A stretch of 64,000 nucleotides of DNA from Muricomes intestini. GTDB lineage: Bacteria > Bacillota > Clostridia > Lachnospirales > Lachnospiraceae. Shown piece after piece: positions 1-9,158 of this stretch. The stretch spans positions 1-64,000 of the forward strand of contig NZ_SLZZ01000006.1 in NCBI RefSeq assembly GCF_004346165.1, read 5' to 3'. Both the position numbers and the translations under genes were made by a program. A model generated the notes under the pieces. The model was not told where the DNA came from. It saw only the letters and a program-made list of their open reading frames with translations, and did not search any database. Numbering within the stretch: the first letter of the stretch is position 1; the number at the start of each line of letters is the position of its first letter.

Positions 1-45
1 TCACCTCCGAATGACAGTATATCATTCGTTGATGTTGTATAATAG

Positions 46-249
46 TTGCTGGATTTTATTTGCCTAAATCTGCTGGTTATAGTATACCACTTACATCAGG
101 AAAGAAAGATGAAATTTGCAGGAAGTAAGGTTAAATTTGAAGTGTCAAAATTAGGGGCAGATGCGGCAGCTATAGGAGCGGCATCCCTGATTTTGAGAAA
201 TTTCATAGAACATGGCGGCAGCACAAGGGAAAGGAGAAAAAATGAATAG
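46..249 (+). pseudogene. C-terminal remnant of a ROK-family protein
   Basis: The last ~45 codons carry the typical end of ROK kinases/repressors, SKLGADAAAIGAASL, which is where the fold closes after the sugar-binding domain. The preceding residues (LDFICLNLLVIV) loosely resemble the segment before the usual IGGG strand, but no GGG motif or upstream ROK domain is readable in one frame within the first 100 bases. The reading frame runs 8 bases into the next gene. The window edge hides the rest, so this may be the tail of a frameshifted or decayed ROK regulator, possibly the former repressor of the adjoining sugar operon. The match is by eye only. Confidence 0.45.
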
Positions 250-1741
250 GGAAATGTTACTAGAAATAAAAAAGGTTACCAAACAATTCCCAGGTACTAA
301 AGCGCTGGATAACGTTCAGTTATCTGTGGAAAGAGGCGAAGTACACGCGCTTTGCGGTGAAAATGGAGCAGGGAAATCTACATTGATGAATATTATAGGA
401 GGCCTGTATCCCCCAACAGACGGTGAATTGTTTTTTGAAGGTAAAAAAATAGCCCCTAAAAACCCCGGGGAGGCACAAAAAATTGGAATTGGGTTTGTGC
501 ATCAGGAATTAAGTTTATGTCCTCATCTGACTGTAGCAGAAAATATTTACATAGGACGGCTTCCACATAAAGGTGATATGATTGATTTTCCTAAGCTGTG
601 GGAGAACGCAGATGAGGTTTTGAGCCGGTTTGGAGCAAACTTTAGCTCTAAAACAAAAGTGTCAGATCTTACAGTGAGTGAACAGCAATTAGTAGAAATC
701 GCAAAGTCGGTGTCCCTGGATTGTAAATTGCTGATATTAGATGAGCCGACCTCATCTTTAACTGACAAAGAGACGAGGAAGCTGTTTGAAGTGGTAAGAA
801 GCTTAAAACAGGAGAACATATCCATTTTGTTTATCTCACATCGTATGCCGGAGATATTTGCCATCTGCGACAGAGTCTCTGTTTTTAAAGATGGAAGATA
901 TGTTTGTACCATGAATGTCCCGGAGATTAATGCAGATGACATTATACGGGCGATGGTAGGAAGAGAATTAGGCAATTTATATCCGCCTAAGAGCAGCTGT
1001 ATTGATAAGACCACAGAACTTCTTAAAGTTGAAAACTTAAGCGGAAAGATTTTTAAAGATGTGAGCTTTGAACTTTACAAAGGAGAGATTTTAGGGTTTG
1101 CAGGACTGGTCGGTGCCGGAAGAAGTGAGATTATGACTGCACTCTGTGGAATAGACAAAAAAACCAGCGGAACTGTATGGGTGAATGGAAAGGCGCAGTC
1201 ATTTAAAAATTACAGAGATGCTGTAGATCAAGGTGTTTGTTATCTTACAGAAGACAGAAAAAAACAGGGCCTGTATCTTGACATGAGTATTAAGAGCAAT
1301 ATGGCCAGCGCCAACCTGAAAGCAGTGTCGAAAGGAATCTGGTTACAGGAAAAGCTGGAAAAGAGACTGGCAGATGAATATGTAAAAAGGCTTTCCATCA
1401 AGGTGGCCGGGATTGAATATCCTATCAGCAGTTTATCCGGCGGCAATCAACAGAAATGTCTGCTTGGAAAATGGCTGTCCATTAAACCTAAAATTATTAT
1501 TGTAGACGAGCCTACAAGGGGAATCGATGTGGGAGCAAAATTGGAAATTCACAATTTGCTGAGAACCTTGGCAGATGAAGGGGTCGGAGTAATAATGATT
1601 TCCAGTGAGCTGCCGGAAGTTATGGGGGTAAGCGACCGGGTTATTGTCGTTCATGAGGGACATCTATCAGGAGAAATTAGTGAAGATGATATGATGACAG
1701 AAGAAAATATTATGAGATTGGCTTCAGGGGAAGCAGTTTAG
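242..1741 (+). CDS. Sugar ABC transporter ATP-binding protein (RbsA/MglA type)
   Basis: Cytoplasmic ATPase of a ribose/galactose-type importer, 499 aa, with two fused nucleotide-binding domains as usual for RbsA. Domain 1 has Walker A GENGAGKS near residue 39, the signature-like LTVSEQQ and Walker B LLILDEPTSS. Domain 2 has GLVGAGRS in place of a canonical Walker A (typical of this family), LSGGNQQK and IIIVDEPTRGID. The start at 242 is chosen because AAGGAG lies just upstream; an in-frame ATG at 212 lacks a good site. It heads a transcription unit with the permease (9-bp gap) and the binding protein. The sugar is not deducible from this gene alone. Confidence 0.93.
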   Translation: MNREMLLEIKKVTKQFPGTKALDNVQLSVERGEVHALCGENGAGKSTLMNIIGGLYPPTDGELFFEGKKIAPKNPGEAQKIGIGFVHQELSLCPHLTVAENIYIGRLPHKGDMIDFPKLWENADEVLSRFGANFSSKTKVSDLTVSEQQLVEIAKSVSLDCKLLILDEPTSSLTDKETRKLFEVVRSLKQENISILFISHRMPEIFAICDRVSVFKDGRYVCTMNVPEINADDIIRAMVGRELGNLYPPKSSCIDKTTELLKVENLSGKIFKDVSFELYKGEILGFAGLVGAGRSEIMTALCGIDKKTSGTVWVNGKAQSFKNYRDAVDQGVCYLTEDRKKQGLYLDMSIKSNMASANLKAVSKGIWLQEKLEKRLADEYVKRLSIKVAGIEYPISSLSGGNQQKCLLGKWLSIKPKIIIVDEPTRGIDVGAKLEIHNLLRTLADEGVGVIMISSELPEVMGVSDRVIVVHEGHLSGEISEDDMMTEENIMRLASGEAV

Positions 1742-1750
1742 GAGTAAAAA

Positions 1751-2776
1751 ATGAGTGTAAAAAATGGGAAAACAACAGGCCGAAATTTAGTGAAAAAATT
1801 CTTTGCACAGCGAGAAACAAGTGTACTTATTATTATTCTTATTGCAGTTGCAATTGTACAGATTATTCAGCCTAAGTTTCTAAATGTCAGTAACTTGAAA
1901 AGTATTGCATTGAGTGTTTCAACGGATGGGCTGTTGTCAATAGGTCTTTGCCTTGCCCTGATCCTGGGCGGAATTGAACTGAGTGTGGGCGGCGTTGCGG
2001 CAATGACATGTGTTTTGACAGGGTATTTATGTTTAGCAGGAGTCAATGTATGGGCTGCCTGTCTGGTATCGGTCTTAGCCGGTGTCGCAGTAGGGCTGTT
2101 CAATGGTCTTATGATTAGTAAAGTGGGTCTGCCGCCTTTTATTGTTACTTTGGGAATGATGAATTTATCAAGAGGTGTTGCGTACATATTGACGAAAGGT
2201 TCTCCACTTTCGCTTTCAGGATATCTTCCGGATTCATTCCGGTTTTTAGCTACCGGAGAAGTTCTGGGGATTCCGATGTTATTTATCATTTTTGTAGTTA
2301 TAGCCGTAGTCGCACATATTTTTCTGATGAAATCTAATGTTTGCCGAAACATTTTTTACGTGGGAAGTAATGAAGATGCGGCAAAACATTCAGCGATCAA
2401 TGTTGACAGAGTAAAAATCGGAGTATACGTTACTGTTTCAGTTTTAGCAACTTTGTCTGGAATTTTAAGTTTAGGCAGATTTAATGTTGCCACACCTGAA
2501 TTAAGTGTCGGGGCTGAAACGACAGCAATTTCAGCCGCAGTAATTGGCGGGACATCATTTACCGGCGGTGTCGGCAGTATTTCAGGAACTTTTCTTGGAA
2601 TTGTTCTTCTGAAAGTAGTAAATTCAGCGTTAGTCATGCTAAATGTCTCCGTATACTGGCAGGACTTCGTACAGGGGGCTATTCTTGTACTGGCAGTTAC
2701 AATGGACTATGTGACGCATAAAGACAAAAGTAATGGTGGAATAATATGTGCCCTGTTAAATAAAGTAAGAAAATGA
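1751..2776 (+). CDS. Sugar ABC transporter permease (RbsC type)
   Basis: Integral membrane permease of 341 aa, the normal length for RbsC/AraH-type proteins. It has about eight to ten hydrophobic segments and the family motif region LILGGIELSVGG near residues 70-81 and AAVIGGTSFTGGVGS near residue 260, which face the ATPase coupling site. It follows the ATPase gene after 9 bp, so translation is likely coupled. It presumably forms a homodimer working with the double ATPase upstream and the lipoprotein downstream. The substrate is unknown. Confidence 0.92.
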   Translation: MSVKNGKTTGRNLVKKFFAQRETSVLIIILIAVAIVQIIQPKFLNVSNLKSIALSVSTDGLLSIGLCLALILGGIELSVGGVAAMTCVLTGYLCLAGVNVWAACLVSVLAGVAVGLFNGLMISKVGLPPFIVTLGMMNLSRGVAYILTKGSPLSLSGYLPDSFRFLATGEVLGIPMLFIIFVVIAVVAHIFLMKSNVCRNIFYVGSNEDAAKHSAINVDRVKIGVYVTVSVLATLSGILSLGRFNVATPELSVGAETTAISAAVIGGTSFTGGVGSISGTFLGIVLLKVVNSALVMLNVSVYWQDFVQGAILVLAVTMDYVTHKDKSNGGIICALLNKVRK

Positions 2777-2842
2777 TTCTAAAGTGTTGCGTACGAACAC
2801 TATAAGAATAAAAAACAAATTCAATCAGGAGGTATGAAGAAG

Positions 2843-3820
2843 ATGAAAAAGAAATTATTATCGGTCTTGTTATGTGCGGCAATGGCATTGTCTATGACGG
2901 CTTGCGGGCAGGGCAAAGCAAATGAGGAAAATGATGGAGAGGGGACTTCACCATTGGTAGGAGATTCATCAGAAGAATATTATATGATCAGCTTCCTTTC
3001 CGGAATTGATTATTGGAAAACCTGTTATACAGGAATGGAAGATGCTGCTAAATTATACGGAGTATCGGCCCAATATACAGGACAGACCGATTCTGATGTA
3101 GCAGGCCAGGTCTCAGTACTTGAACAGGTAATTGCTAAGCAGCCCAAAGGAATTGCAATTTCATGTGTGAATTCAACAGCACTGGCAGATACCATTAATT
3201 CAGCAATTGATCAGGGAATTCAGGTTGTAACATTTGATTCTGATTCTCCCACATCCAACAGGGCTTCCTATCTTTCTACAGGTAACGAAGAAGCAGGACA
3301 AAAAGCAGCAGAGTATCTGGCACCACAGATTAACAACAAAGGGAAGGTTGCAATTTTGTACACAGTAGGAACTGAAAATGCAGAGGCGAGAGTGGCAGGG
3401 TTTAAGGCATGGTGTGCCGAAAATGCACCGGGTATTGAATTTGTAGAAGTAAATGATGCCGGTGATACTACAACAGCGACTGACAATATGGCTGCAGCAT
3501 TGCAGGCGAACAATGATATTTCCGCTGTTTTCTGCGTTGATGGTATTGCGGGAACAGCAGGTCCGACAGCCGTAAAAGAAGCCAGTAAGTCTGACTTGAA
3601 AGTGTTGGCGTTTGATGTAGATAAGACTGTATTAGATATGATCAAAAGTGGAGATATAGATGCCACTGTAGCCCAGGGACAATATAATATGGGATATTGG
3701 TCTATGGTAATGTTATACACCCAGGCTCATAACTTATCTAATGCGGCTCTGCCAGGTTTTGTAGACACAGGTGTCACAATTGTGACAAAAGACACTGTAG
3801 ATGATTACTATGTAAAATAG
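2843..3820 (+). CDS. Sugar-binding lipoprotein (RbsB type, periplasmic-binding protein family 4)
   Basis: Extracellular solute receptor anchored by a lipid. The N-terminus is a lipoprotein signal ending SMTACGQ, so Cys-23 would be acylated, followed by an acidic linker. The body (YYMISFLSGIDYWKTCYTG...) has the two-lobe ribose-binding protein pattern, with FDSDSP and the late FDVDKTVLDMI segments as ligand-contact regions. AGGAGG at 2827-2832 is only one base from an ATG at 2834 but ten bases from the ATG at 2843, so 2843 is preferred (325 aa). It is third in the ABC operon and is separated from the metabolic genes by a hairpin at 3843, which could favour higher expression of the receptor. 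Confidence 0.92.
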   Translation: MKKKLLSVLLCAAMALSMTACGQGKANEENDGEGTSPLVGDSSEEYYMISFLSGIDYWKTCYTGMEDAAKLYGVSAQYTGQTDSDVAGQVSVLEQVIAKQPKGIAISCVNSTALADTINSAIDQGIQVVTFDSDSPTSNRASYLSTGNEEAGQKAAEYLAPQINNKGKVAILYTVGTENAEARVAGFKAWCAENAPGIEFVEVNDAGDTTTATDNMAAALQANNDISAVFCVDGIAGTAGPTAVKEASKSDLKVLAFDVDKTVLDMIKSGDIDATVAQGQYNMGYWSMVMLYTQAHNLSNAALPGFVDTGVTIVTKDTVDDYYVK

Positions 3821-3842
3821 TTTAGGGCTTGAATGTAATAAT

Positions 3843-3876
3843 AAGGCGGAAGAGTGCAGCCTCTGTCCGCCTTTCT
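3843..3876 (+). terminator. Hairpin after the binding-protein gene (partial terminator)
   Basis: AAGGCGGA pairs perfectly with TCCGCCTT across a 15-nt loop, followed by a short pyrimidine run (TCT). The weak U-tract suggests attenuation or mRNA stabilisation of the ABC genes rather than a full stop before the dehydrogenase at 3900. Confidence 0.55.
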
Positions 3877-3899
3877 AAGTAAAGAAAGGAAGATTAATC

Positions 3900-5066
3900 A
3901 TGAAGAAATTTGTTTATTATGCCCCCACAGAAATTGTGTTTGGGTGTGGATGCATCAGCGAAGTTGCTGAAATTGCAAAAAGATATGGAACTAAGGCACT
4001 GCTTGTTACAGGAAACATGGGTTCGTCACAGGCTCCTACTTTTCAGAAAGTGAAAAAACTTTTGAATGATAGTGGAATTAATGTTGCACATTTTGATGGG
4101 GTAATTCCTAACCCCACAACGGATGTTGTGACAGCAGGAGCGGATATGGCAAAAGAATTTAAAGCAGAGATTGTAATAGGTGTGGGCGGGGGTTCCGCCA
4201 TGGATACTGCCAAAGCTATTGCCGTAGAAGCAACACACCCCGGAAGTGCATGGGATTATAACTGTCATACAGACGGACCCACAGAAGCAACATTACCGAT
4301 TATTGAAATTAGTACAACTGCAGGAACAGGCTCTCAGCTGACACAGTGTGCGGTTATTACAAAGACCTCTGATAAAGATAAGTCTGCAATATGGCATAAA
4401 AATATTTTCCCTAAGGTTGCAATTGTGGATCCGGAGGTAACAGCAAGCATGCCAAAAACAGTGACAGCCCATACAGGTTTTGACGCATTTTGCCACAATT
4501 TTGAAGCCTATCTGTCTGTCAACACAAGCCCGATTGTTGAAACACTGGCACTTGATGCTATCAGAACTATTGCAGAATATTTGCCCAAAGCATTGGAAGA
4601 CGGCGGGGATATGGAGGCAAGATCAAAGATGGCCTATGCAGATTCCTTAGGAGGATATACCAATTCGAATGCCGGAGTCACTTTGCCCCATGGATTAGGA
4701 ATGCAGGTTGGAGGACATTGCCCCCATGTTACACACGGCCAGGCTCTTGCAGCTATATATCCTGAATTTACACGTTTTACATGGAAGAGCACAGTAGAAA
4801 AGTTTGCAGCAGTGGGACGAATTTTCAATCAGGATCTGGAAAAAGAAACAGATGAAATAGCAGCAGAAAAATGCTGTGAAGAAATCGATCATTTTCTGAA
4901 AAAGATTGATATGTGGATTGGGTTCAAAGATTTGAACGTAACCATGGAAGATATCAGAGAGATTGCGGATTGCGGCCAGGTATTAGGTGATTATCTGAAC
5001 AACCCCAGAGTAGCAACGATTGACGAGATGTATGAGCTGCTGACGGCTTGCTATGAAAGAAAATAA
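3900..5066 (+). CDS. Iron-containing (group III) alcohol dehydrogenase
   Basis: NAD(P)H-dependent alcohol/aldehyde oxidoreductase of 388 aa, family length ~380-400. The nucleotide loop VIGVGGGSAMDTAK is near residues 93-105. The likely metal ligands are Asp-195 and His-199 in GFDAFCHN, His-264 in TLPHG, and a later His in HVTHG near residue 279. The start has AAAGGAAG upstream. Its position after a pentose-type ABC importer and before a RbsD-like mutarotase suggests that it reduces or oxidises a sugar, polyol or breakdown aldehyde taken up by that system. The exact substrate cannot be read from the sequence; butanol-dehydrogenase-like members have a similar N-terminus. Confidence 0.9.
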   Translation: MKKFVYYAPTEIVFGCGCISEVAEIAKRYGTKALLVTGNMGSSQAPTFQKVKKLLNDSGINVAHFDGVIPNPTTDVVTAGADMAKEFKAEIVIGVGGGSAMDTAKAIAVEATHPGSAWDYNCHTDGPTEATLPIIEISTTAGTGSQLTQCAVITKTSDKDKSAIWHKNIFPKVAIVDPEVTASMPKTVTAHTGFDAFCHNFEAYLSVNTSPIVETLALDAIRTIAEYLPKALEDGGDMEARSKMAYADSLGGYTNSNAGVTLPHGLGMQVGGHCPHVTHGQALAAIYPEFTRFTWKSTVEKFAAVGRIFNQDLEKETDEIAAEKCCEEIDHFLKKIDMWIGFKDLNVTMEDIREIADCGQVLGDYLNNPRVATIDEMYELLTACYERK

Positions 5067-5078
5067 TGGAGGATACAT

Positions 5079-5504
5079 ATGAAAGAGACGGGAATCTTAA
5101 ATCGGGATATTGCAGCTGAGTTATCTAAGATGGGACATACAGATAAAATGATGATCGTAGATGCCGGTTTAGCAGTGCCAAATACGACAAAAGTCATAGA
5201 CTTGTCTTTACAAGTGAATGTACCGACCGTAATTGATGTTTTGGAAGAAATTTTAAAACATTTCTCAGTAGAAAAGATTATTTACTCAAAAGCCACTTCT
5301 GATGTAAGCCCATCAAGAGAAAGAGAATTTTTAGATCATTTTGATGAAAATGTGGAAGTAAAAGTAGTGGAACATCCGGTGCTGAGGGATGAAATTACAC
5401 GAGATGTAAAGTTTGTGATCCGAACAGGTGATTTTACTGCAAATTCAAATATTGTTTTAGTTTCAGCGGGGGGGCCGCGCTGGTATTGTGAAAAGGGGGC
5501 ATAG
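5079..5504 (+). CDS. RbsD/FucU-family sugar mutarotase (D-ribose pyranase-like)
   Basis: 141 aa, close to the 139 aa of RbsD. The N-terminus TGILNRDIAAELSKMGHTD contains the catalytic-region His of the GHTD motif, and DAGLAVP matches the family DAGLPIP motif. These enzymes interconvert pyranose and furanose forms of ribose or fucose so that the cytosolic kinase or dehydrogenase gets its preferred ring form. The C-terminus departs from the usual short ...CAGVPF ending: after SAGG it reads PRWYCEKGA across a run of G residues. This may be a natural variant or a small indel near the end. It is 12 bp after the dehydrogenase, so in the same operon. Confidence 0.85.
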   Translation: MKETGILNRDIAAELSKMGHTDKMMIVDAGLAVPNTTKVIDLSLQVNVPTVIDVLEEILKHFSVEKIIYSKATSDVSPSREREFLDHFDENVEVKVVEHPVLRDEITRDVKFVIRTGDFTANSNIVLVSAGGPRWYCEKGA

Positions 5505-5506
5505 TA

Positions 5507-6235
5507 ATGGAAGGTAAGATGTTACAGCAGGTTATGACGCAGCCGGGAACTATCGAGTTTAATGAAGTAGACATTCCAAAACTATTTTGCGGTAGATGCT
5601 AAAAAGGTTACACCCCTTCCGGAAAACATGGGATTTGATGAAGGAGCGATGATTGAACCGCTTGTCGTAGCTGTCCATGCTGTAAGACAGGCGGGAGATG
5701 TAAAAAGCCTTAAAATTGCTGTGCTAGGTGCCGGGCCCATTGGTATTTTAGTAGCACAGGCTGCAAAAGGTATGGGTGCTCAGAGCGTTATGATTACAGA
5801 TATAAGTGATGTACGCTTGAAAGAAGCAAAAGAGTGCGGCGCTGATTTTTGTGTAAATACGAAAGAAAAAGATTTTGGGGAAGCAATGTTGGAAAACTTT
5901 GGGCCGGATAAAGCAGACGTGATTTACGATTGTGCCGGGAATAATGTGACAATGGGGCAAGCTATAAAATATGCCCGAAAAGGCAGCATAATCATACTTG
6001 TAGCAGTATTTTCCGGTATGGCAGTGTTGAATGATCATGAATTAGATTTAAAATACCACTATGATGTACAGAAATAAAGATTATCTTAAGGGAATTAAAC
6101 TTGTTGATGAAGGCAAGGTTGCACTAACTCCGCTTATTTCCAAACATTTTTCGTTTAAAGAATATTTGAAAGCATATCAGTATATTGATGAAAACAAGGA
6201 AACAACGATGAAGGTGATTATTAATGTGCAAGAGT
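5507..6235 (+). pseudogene. Zinc-type (sorbitol dehydrogenase-like) alcohol dehydrogenase, broken
   Basis: The gene starts two bases after the RbsD-like stop and reads about 22 normal residues (EGKMLQQVMTQPGTIEFNEVDIP), then jumps near 5585 to the region YFAVDAKKVTPLPENM in another frame. The piece that should hold the Zn-binding GHE segment and the four structural Cys (~95 residues) is missing. The Rossmann part is intact (LGAGPIGILVAQAAK, ADVIYDCAGNN). A second lesion, a one-base shift in an A-run near 6050, puts the last ~60 residues (NKDYLKGIKLVDEGKVALTP to VIINVQE) in a third frame. With the catalytic domain deleted, it cannot be a working dehydrogenase. Confidence 0.85.
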
Positions 6236-6699
6236 AACGTAGAGACACAAGGCCGTAGCTCTGCGGTCTCAGCCATAAACAGAATAGAATTGTAATGCAT
6301 GAATGACCGATTCTGGGAAAATAAATCACATTGTAGAAGGAAGCTGTTGCAAAATGGAGCAACAAGCTTCCTTTGATTTTATAAATTGTACTGTTCATCG
6401 TTCTTATGTAGGGGTCTGCGTAATCGATGATTTCATCTCAATATCAAGTCTGTTATAATGATAGAAATGCAAGTGTTTCACTTTCATTATGTGAGTTATT
6501 CTCCCTTCAACCAGATCTCTAAGTAAAAAATTGAACGAAAGAAAGGTGCCAAAAATATATCAGATATTGTTAATAATGCACAATAATTAAATATTTTATT
6601 GACGTATATTGAATTGTTTTACAATAAGTGATATGCTATCTACAACTTAATTTTAGTCTAAAAAGAAGTAGATGTAGATAAGGCCGGAATGAGGTTAAC
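6236..6699. other. Intergenic stretch with terminator and promoter-like AT-rich DNA
   Basis: No gene is seen. A rho-independent terminator lies at 6336-6374. The rest is AT-rich and leads to the next operon; TTGACG at about 6600 followed by TACAAT is a possible but poorly spaced (15 bp) promoter for the ROK regulator at 6700. Confidence 0.5.
6336..6374 (+). terminator. Rho-independent terminator of the first sugar operon
   Basis: GAAGGAAGCTGTTGC pairs with GCAACAAGCTTCCTTT (one bulged A) around an 8-nt loop, followed by TTTGATTTT. It lies ~100 bp past the broken dehydrogenase. Confidence 0.75.
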
Positions 6700-7755
6700 A
6701 TGTACAAAAATATTAGTCAGAAACAAATAAGAAAAGATAATGCCAGAAAAGTTTTACAATTACTGATAAAGAGTGACTCCCTTACACGAAAAGATATAGC
6801 GGAGAAAAGTGGGGTTTCACCTAGTACCGTTACACAAATAATCACACCTCTAATTGAGCAGGGGATTGTTATAGAAATCAAAGAAGGCGAATCTACAGGT
6901 GGCCGCAAACCAATTTTTATACAATTTAATAAGAATTATGGAAGAATAGCAATTGTTGATATTTCAGATATGGGTACAAGTGTTTACTTGTTTGATTTGA
7001 AGGGTAATCAATTAAGTGCTGAGTATTTGATTAAAGGAAAAGTAAAAATTCAAACACTGTATGACACTGTAATTAGATGTGTTAAGAAGAAAAGTGATAC
7101 GGAGAATCAAATTGTGACCATTGGATTAGTGGTACAAGATGGGCTATATAGAGGGACTGATACTATTATGGTGGAGCTTGGAAAAGATTATGCACCAATG
7201 TCACTTGAAGCCGCAATTTCAACAAACCTGAAAATAAAAACGAGTAAAGTATCTTCGAAGAATTTTTCACTAGAATACTATATTAATAAAGAAAAGGAAC
7301 GAAATGACAATTATTGTTTTATATCTATGACAAACAGAGTGTCTATAGGTATAGTGATTGAAGGGAAAAAAATCGATATTGCTGGGAAACGTACGCTTGA
7401 TATTACCGATATAATTAATGATAAGAATTTTAACAGTAAAGTTATATTAACATTAGAAAAAACACGTGGGGTGCACACCACAGATTATAAACTAGAAGAT
7501 CAAAAAGATATGTTTATTATTGGGCTGGCACGAATAATAAATAATGTTCACACGCTCTTCTCTATAAGTGAAATTATGTTGTTAGGAGATGGAGAAAAAC
7601 TAAATAATGAAATGGTGGAAATGCTAAGTGACATTTTGCCTGAAGATATAAATATTAGGCGCACAAAAAGTGAGTCTAAAGACTCTCTGCGCCTATATGT
7701 GCAGGCATTAGTGGAAAAACTGATTCCCGATTTTATTGAACATGCACATATATAA
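6700..7755 (+). CDS. ROK-family transcriptional regulator with degenerate sugar domain
   Basis: 351 aa. Residues ~10-75 form a winged helix-turn-helix (LLIKSDSLTRKDIAEKSGVSPSTVTQI, then wing GGRKP) typical of NagC/XylR-type ROK repressors. The rest keeps the ROK ladder (IAIVDISD... and ARIINNVHTLFSISEIMLLGDGE) but lacks the DNDANxxALGE-like motif and the Zn-binding CxCGxxGC motif. It therefore probably no longer binds a sugar in the classical manner. It heads a rightward set of carrier, hydantoinase-like, peptidase-like and oxidoreductase genes 66 bp downstream, and probably controls them. The region is visibly more AT-rich than the genes to the right. Confidence 0.8.
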   Translation: MYKNISQKQIRKDNARKVLQLLIKSDSLTRKDIAEKSGVSPSTVTQIITPLIEQGIVIEIKEGESTGGRKPIFIQFNKNYGRIAIVDISDMGTSVYLFDLKGNQLSAEYLIKGKVKIQTLYDTVIRCVKKKSDTENQIVTIGLVVQDGLYRGTDTIMVELGKDYAPMSLEAAISTNLKIKTSKVSSKNFSLEYYINKEKERNDNYCFISMTNRVSIGIVIEGKKIDIAGKRTLDITDIINDKNFNSKVILTLEKTRGVHTTDYKLEDQKDMFIIGLARIINNVHTLFSISEIMLLGDGEKLNNEMVEMLSDILPEDINIRRTKSESKDSLRLYVQALVEKLIPDFIEHAHI

Positions 7756-7821
7756 TAGGCAGCTTTAGCGGATAGTTACCTATAAGATTAACAAAAAGAT
7801 GCAACGAAAGGAAATAATAAA

Positions 7822-9129
7822 ATGATAAAAGGAATACTAATATTAGTTTTTATGCTATTGATGATTATATTGATGGTCAGTGGGAAATGGCCTACGTTAG
7901 CGGCCCTTCCAGTCTTAGCCATAGGAATCGCTGTGATTGCAGGTGTCCCATTAATGGCGGCAGAAGGGGAAGCAAATATTTTAACCACTGTTGTACAAGA
8001 TGGTGCTACAAAGTTGGTTGCTACGATAATGGTAGTACTCGTTGCATCATGGCTGGGAAGCTTAATGCAGACAACAGGTATTAGCGAACATATTATTAGA
8101 AAAGCTGCCGAATTTGGCGGAGATAAAACAACTTTAGTGGCAATAGTTATGTTTATAATCGTTTGTGTTTTAACCACATCTATGACTGGTCTGGGAGCAG
8201 TTATGATGATTGCAACAATAGCAGTCCCAATTCTTATATCAGTAGGAGTGGATAAAGTTACTGCAGCATCAATTGTGTTATTAGGTTTAGGGGTAGGTGA
8301 ACATTTGGGAGTCTTGCGTGCGACGTACTTTGCAGATGTTTTTTCACTTCCAATTAAACAGGTGTATCCAATTAGTGCCACTCTTGCCATAAGTACTGCC
8401 GTATTTTCATTAATTTATATTTTGCTGAGGCTAAGAAAACATGGTAAAAAATATGCTTTTTCAGCTAATGCTACAGAATACAAGGAAGATATTGTTGAAG
8501 AAAAAAATGATTTTAAAGGGGTTAAAGGGGTTTTGGCATTACTTACTCCTTTTGTTCCAATCGTATTAGCGATAGTGCTTAAATGGCCTATTTTTCCTGC
8601 ATTTATGATTGCAGTTGTATGGGGGCTCATATTTACTCAGAACAATTTCAAAAAAGCAATGAGTGTAATGGCACAAACTTGCTACGATGGATTCTCCCAA
8701 GGGGCTCCGGCAATCATATTAATGATATTTATCGGAATGTTACTGAATGCGATTAATACACCTCAAGTGTTGGCTGCCCTTACACCATTAGCGAAAGCGG
8801 TTATGCCAAGCAGCCTTGTTGCGCTTGCTATTACATTTATAGTATTGGCTCCTCTTGCATTATATAGAGGACCTTTAAGTATAATGGGATTAGGGGCTGG
8901 TATCGCACTTTTAATGGTGTCAATGAAGGTATTTTCACCTATCATTATTTGTATTTGCTTTTTTGGTGTTGCCGGTTTAACAGAGACAACTTGTCCGACA
9001 GCCTCCTACAATATATGGATTTCTGACTTTATTGAGGTTGAAACCATAACACTCACAAAGAAACAATTGCCATGGGTTTGGATGGGCGCTGCAGCGACTA
9101 TTATTATATGCATGTTTATGTATTACTAG
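7822..9129 (+). CDS. GntP/DcuC-like (ion transporter superfamily) carrier
   Basis: Integral membrane protein of 435 aa with ~11-12 hydrophobic helices and a cytoplasmic linker near residue 210-235 (RKHGKKYAF...EEKNDFKG). Small-residue-rich segments (TTSMTGLGAVMMIATIAVP, LALYRGPLSIMGLGAGIAL, GLTETTCPT) resemble the hairpin loops of ion transporter superfamily proteins such as GntP, CitM and DcuC. These move organic anions with H+ or Na+. AAAGGA precedes the start. Because the next gene is hydantoinase/oxoprolinase-like, the cargo is probably a cyclic amide, 5-oxoproline or a related carboxylate, but this is inference. Confidence 0.75.
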   Translation: MIKGILILVFMLLMIILMVSGKWPTLAALPVLAIGIAVIAGVPLMAAEGEANILTTVVQDGATKLVATIMVVLVASWLGSLMQTTGISEHIIRKAAEFGGDKTTLVAIVMFIIVCVLTTSMTGLGAVMMIATIAVPILISVGVDKVTAASIVLLGLGVGEHLGVLRATYFADVFSLPIKQVYPISATLAISTAVFSLIYILLRLRKHGKKYAFSANATEYKEDIVEEKNDFKGVKGVLALLTPFVPIVLAIVLKWPIFPAFMIAVVWGLIFTQNNFKKAMSVMAQTCYDGFSQGAPAIILMIFIGMLLNAINTPQVLAALTPLAKAVMPSSLVALAITFIVLAPLALYRGPLSIMGLGAGIALLMVSMKVFSPIIICICFFGVAGLTETTCPTASYNIWISDFIEVETITLTKKQLPWVWMGAAATIIICMFMYY

Positions 9130-9158
9130 AAATGAAAACAAGGAGATTAAAGTAAGCA

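Noticed and set aside
5461-5504. G-run in the RbsD-like gene taken as frameshift
   Set aside because: The frame is open to a stop immediately before the next gene; only the last ~10 residues are unusual, so a natural variant is as likely.
7788-8390. 200-codon open frame on the minus strand inside the carrier gene
   Set aside because: It is antisense to a gene with clear membrane pattern and family motifs; its composition is repetitive (Thr/Ala/Ile) as expected from a reverse reading of hydrophobic codons.
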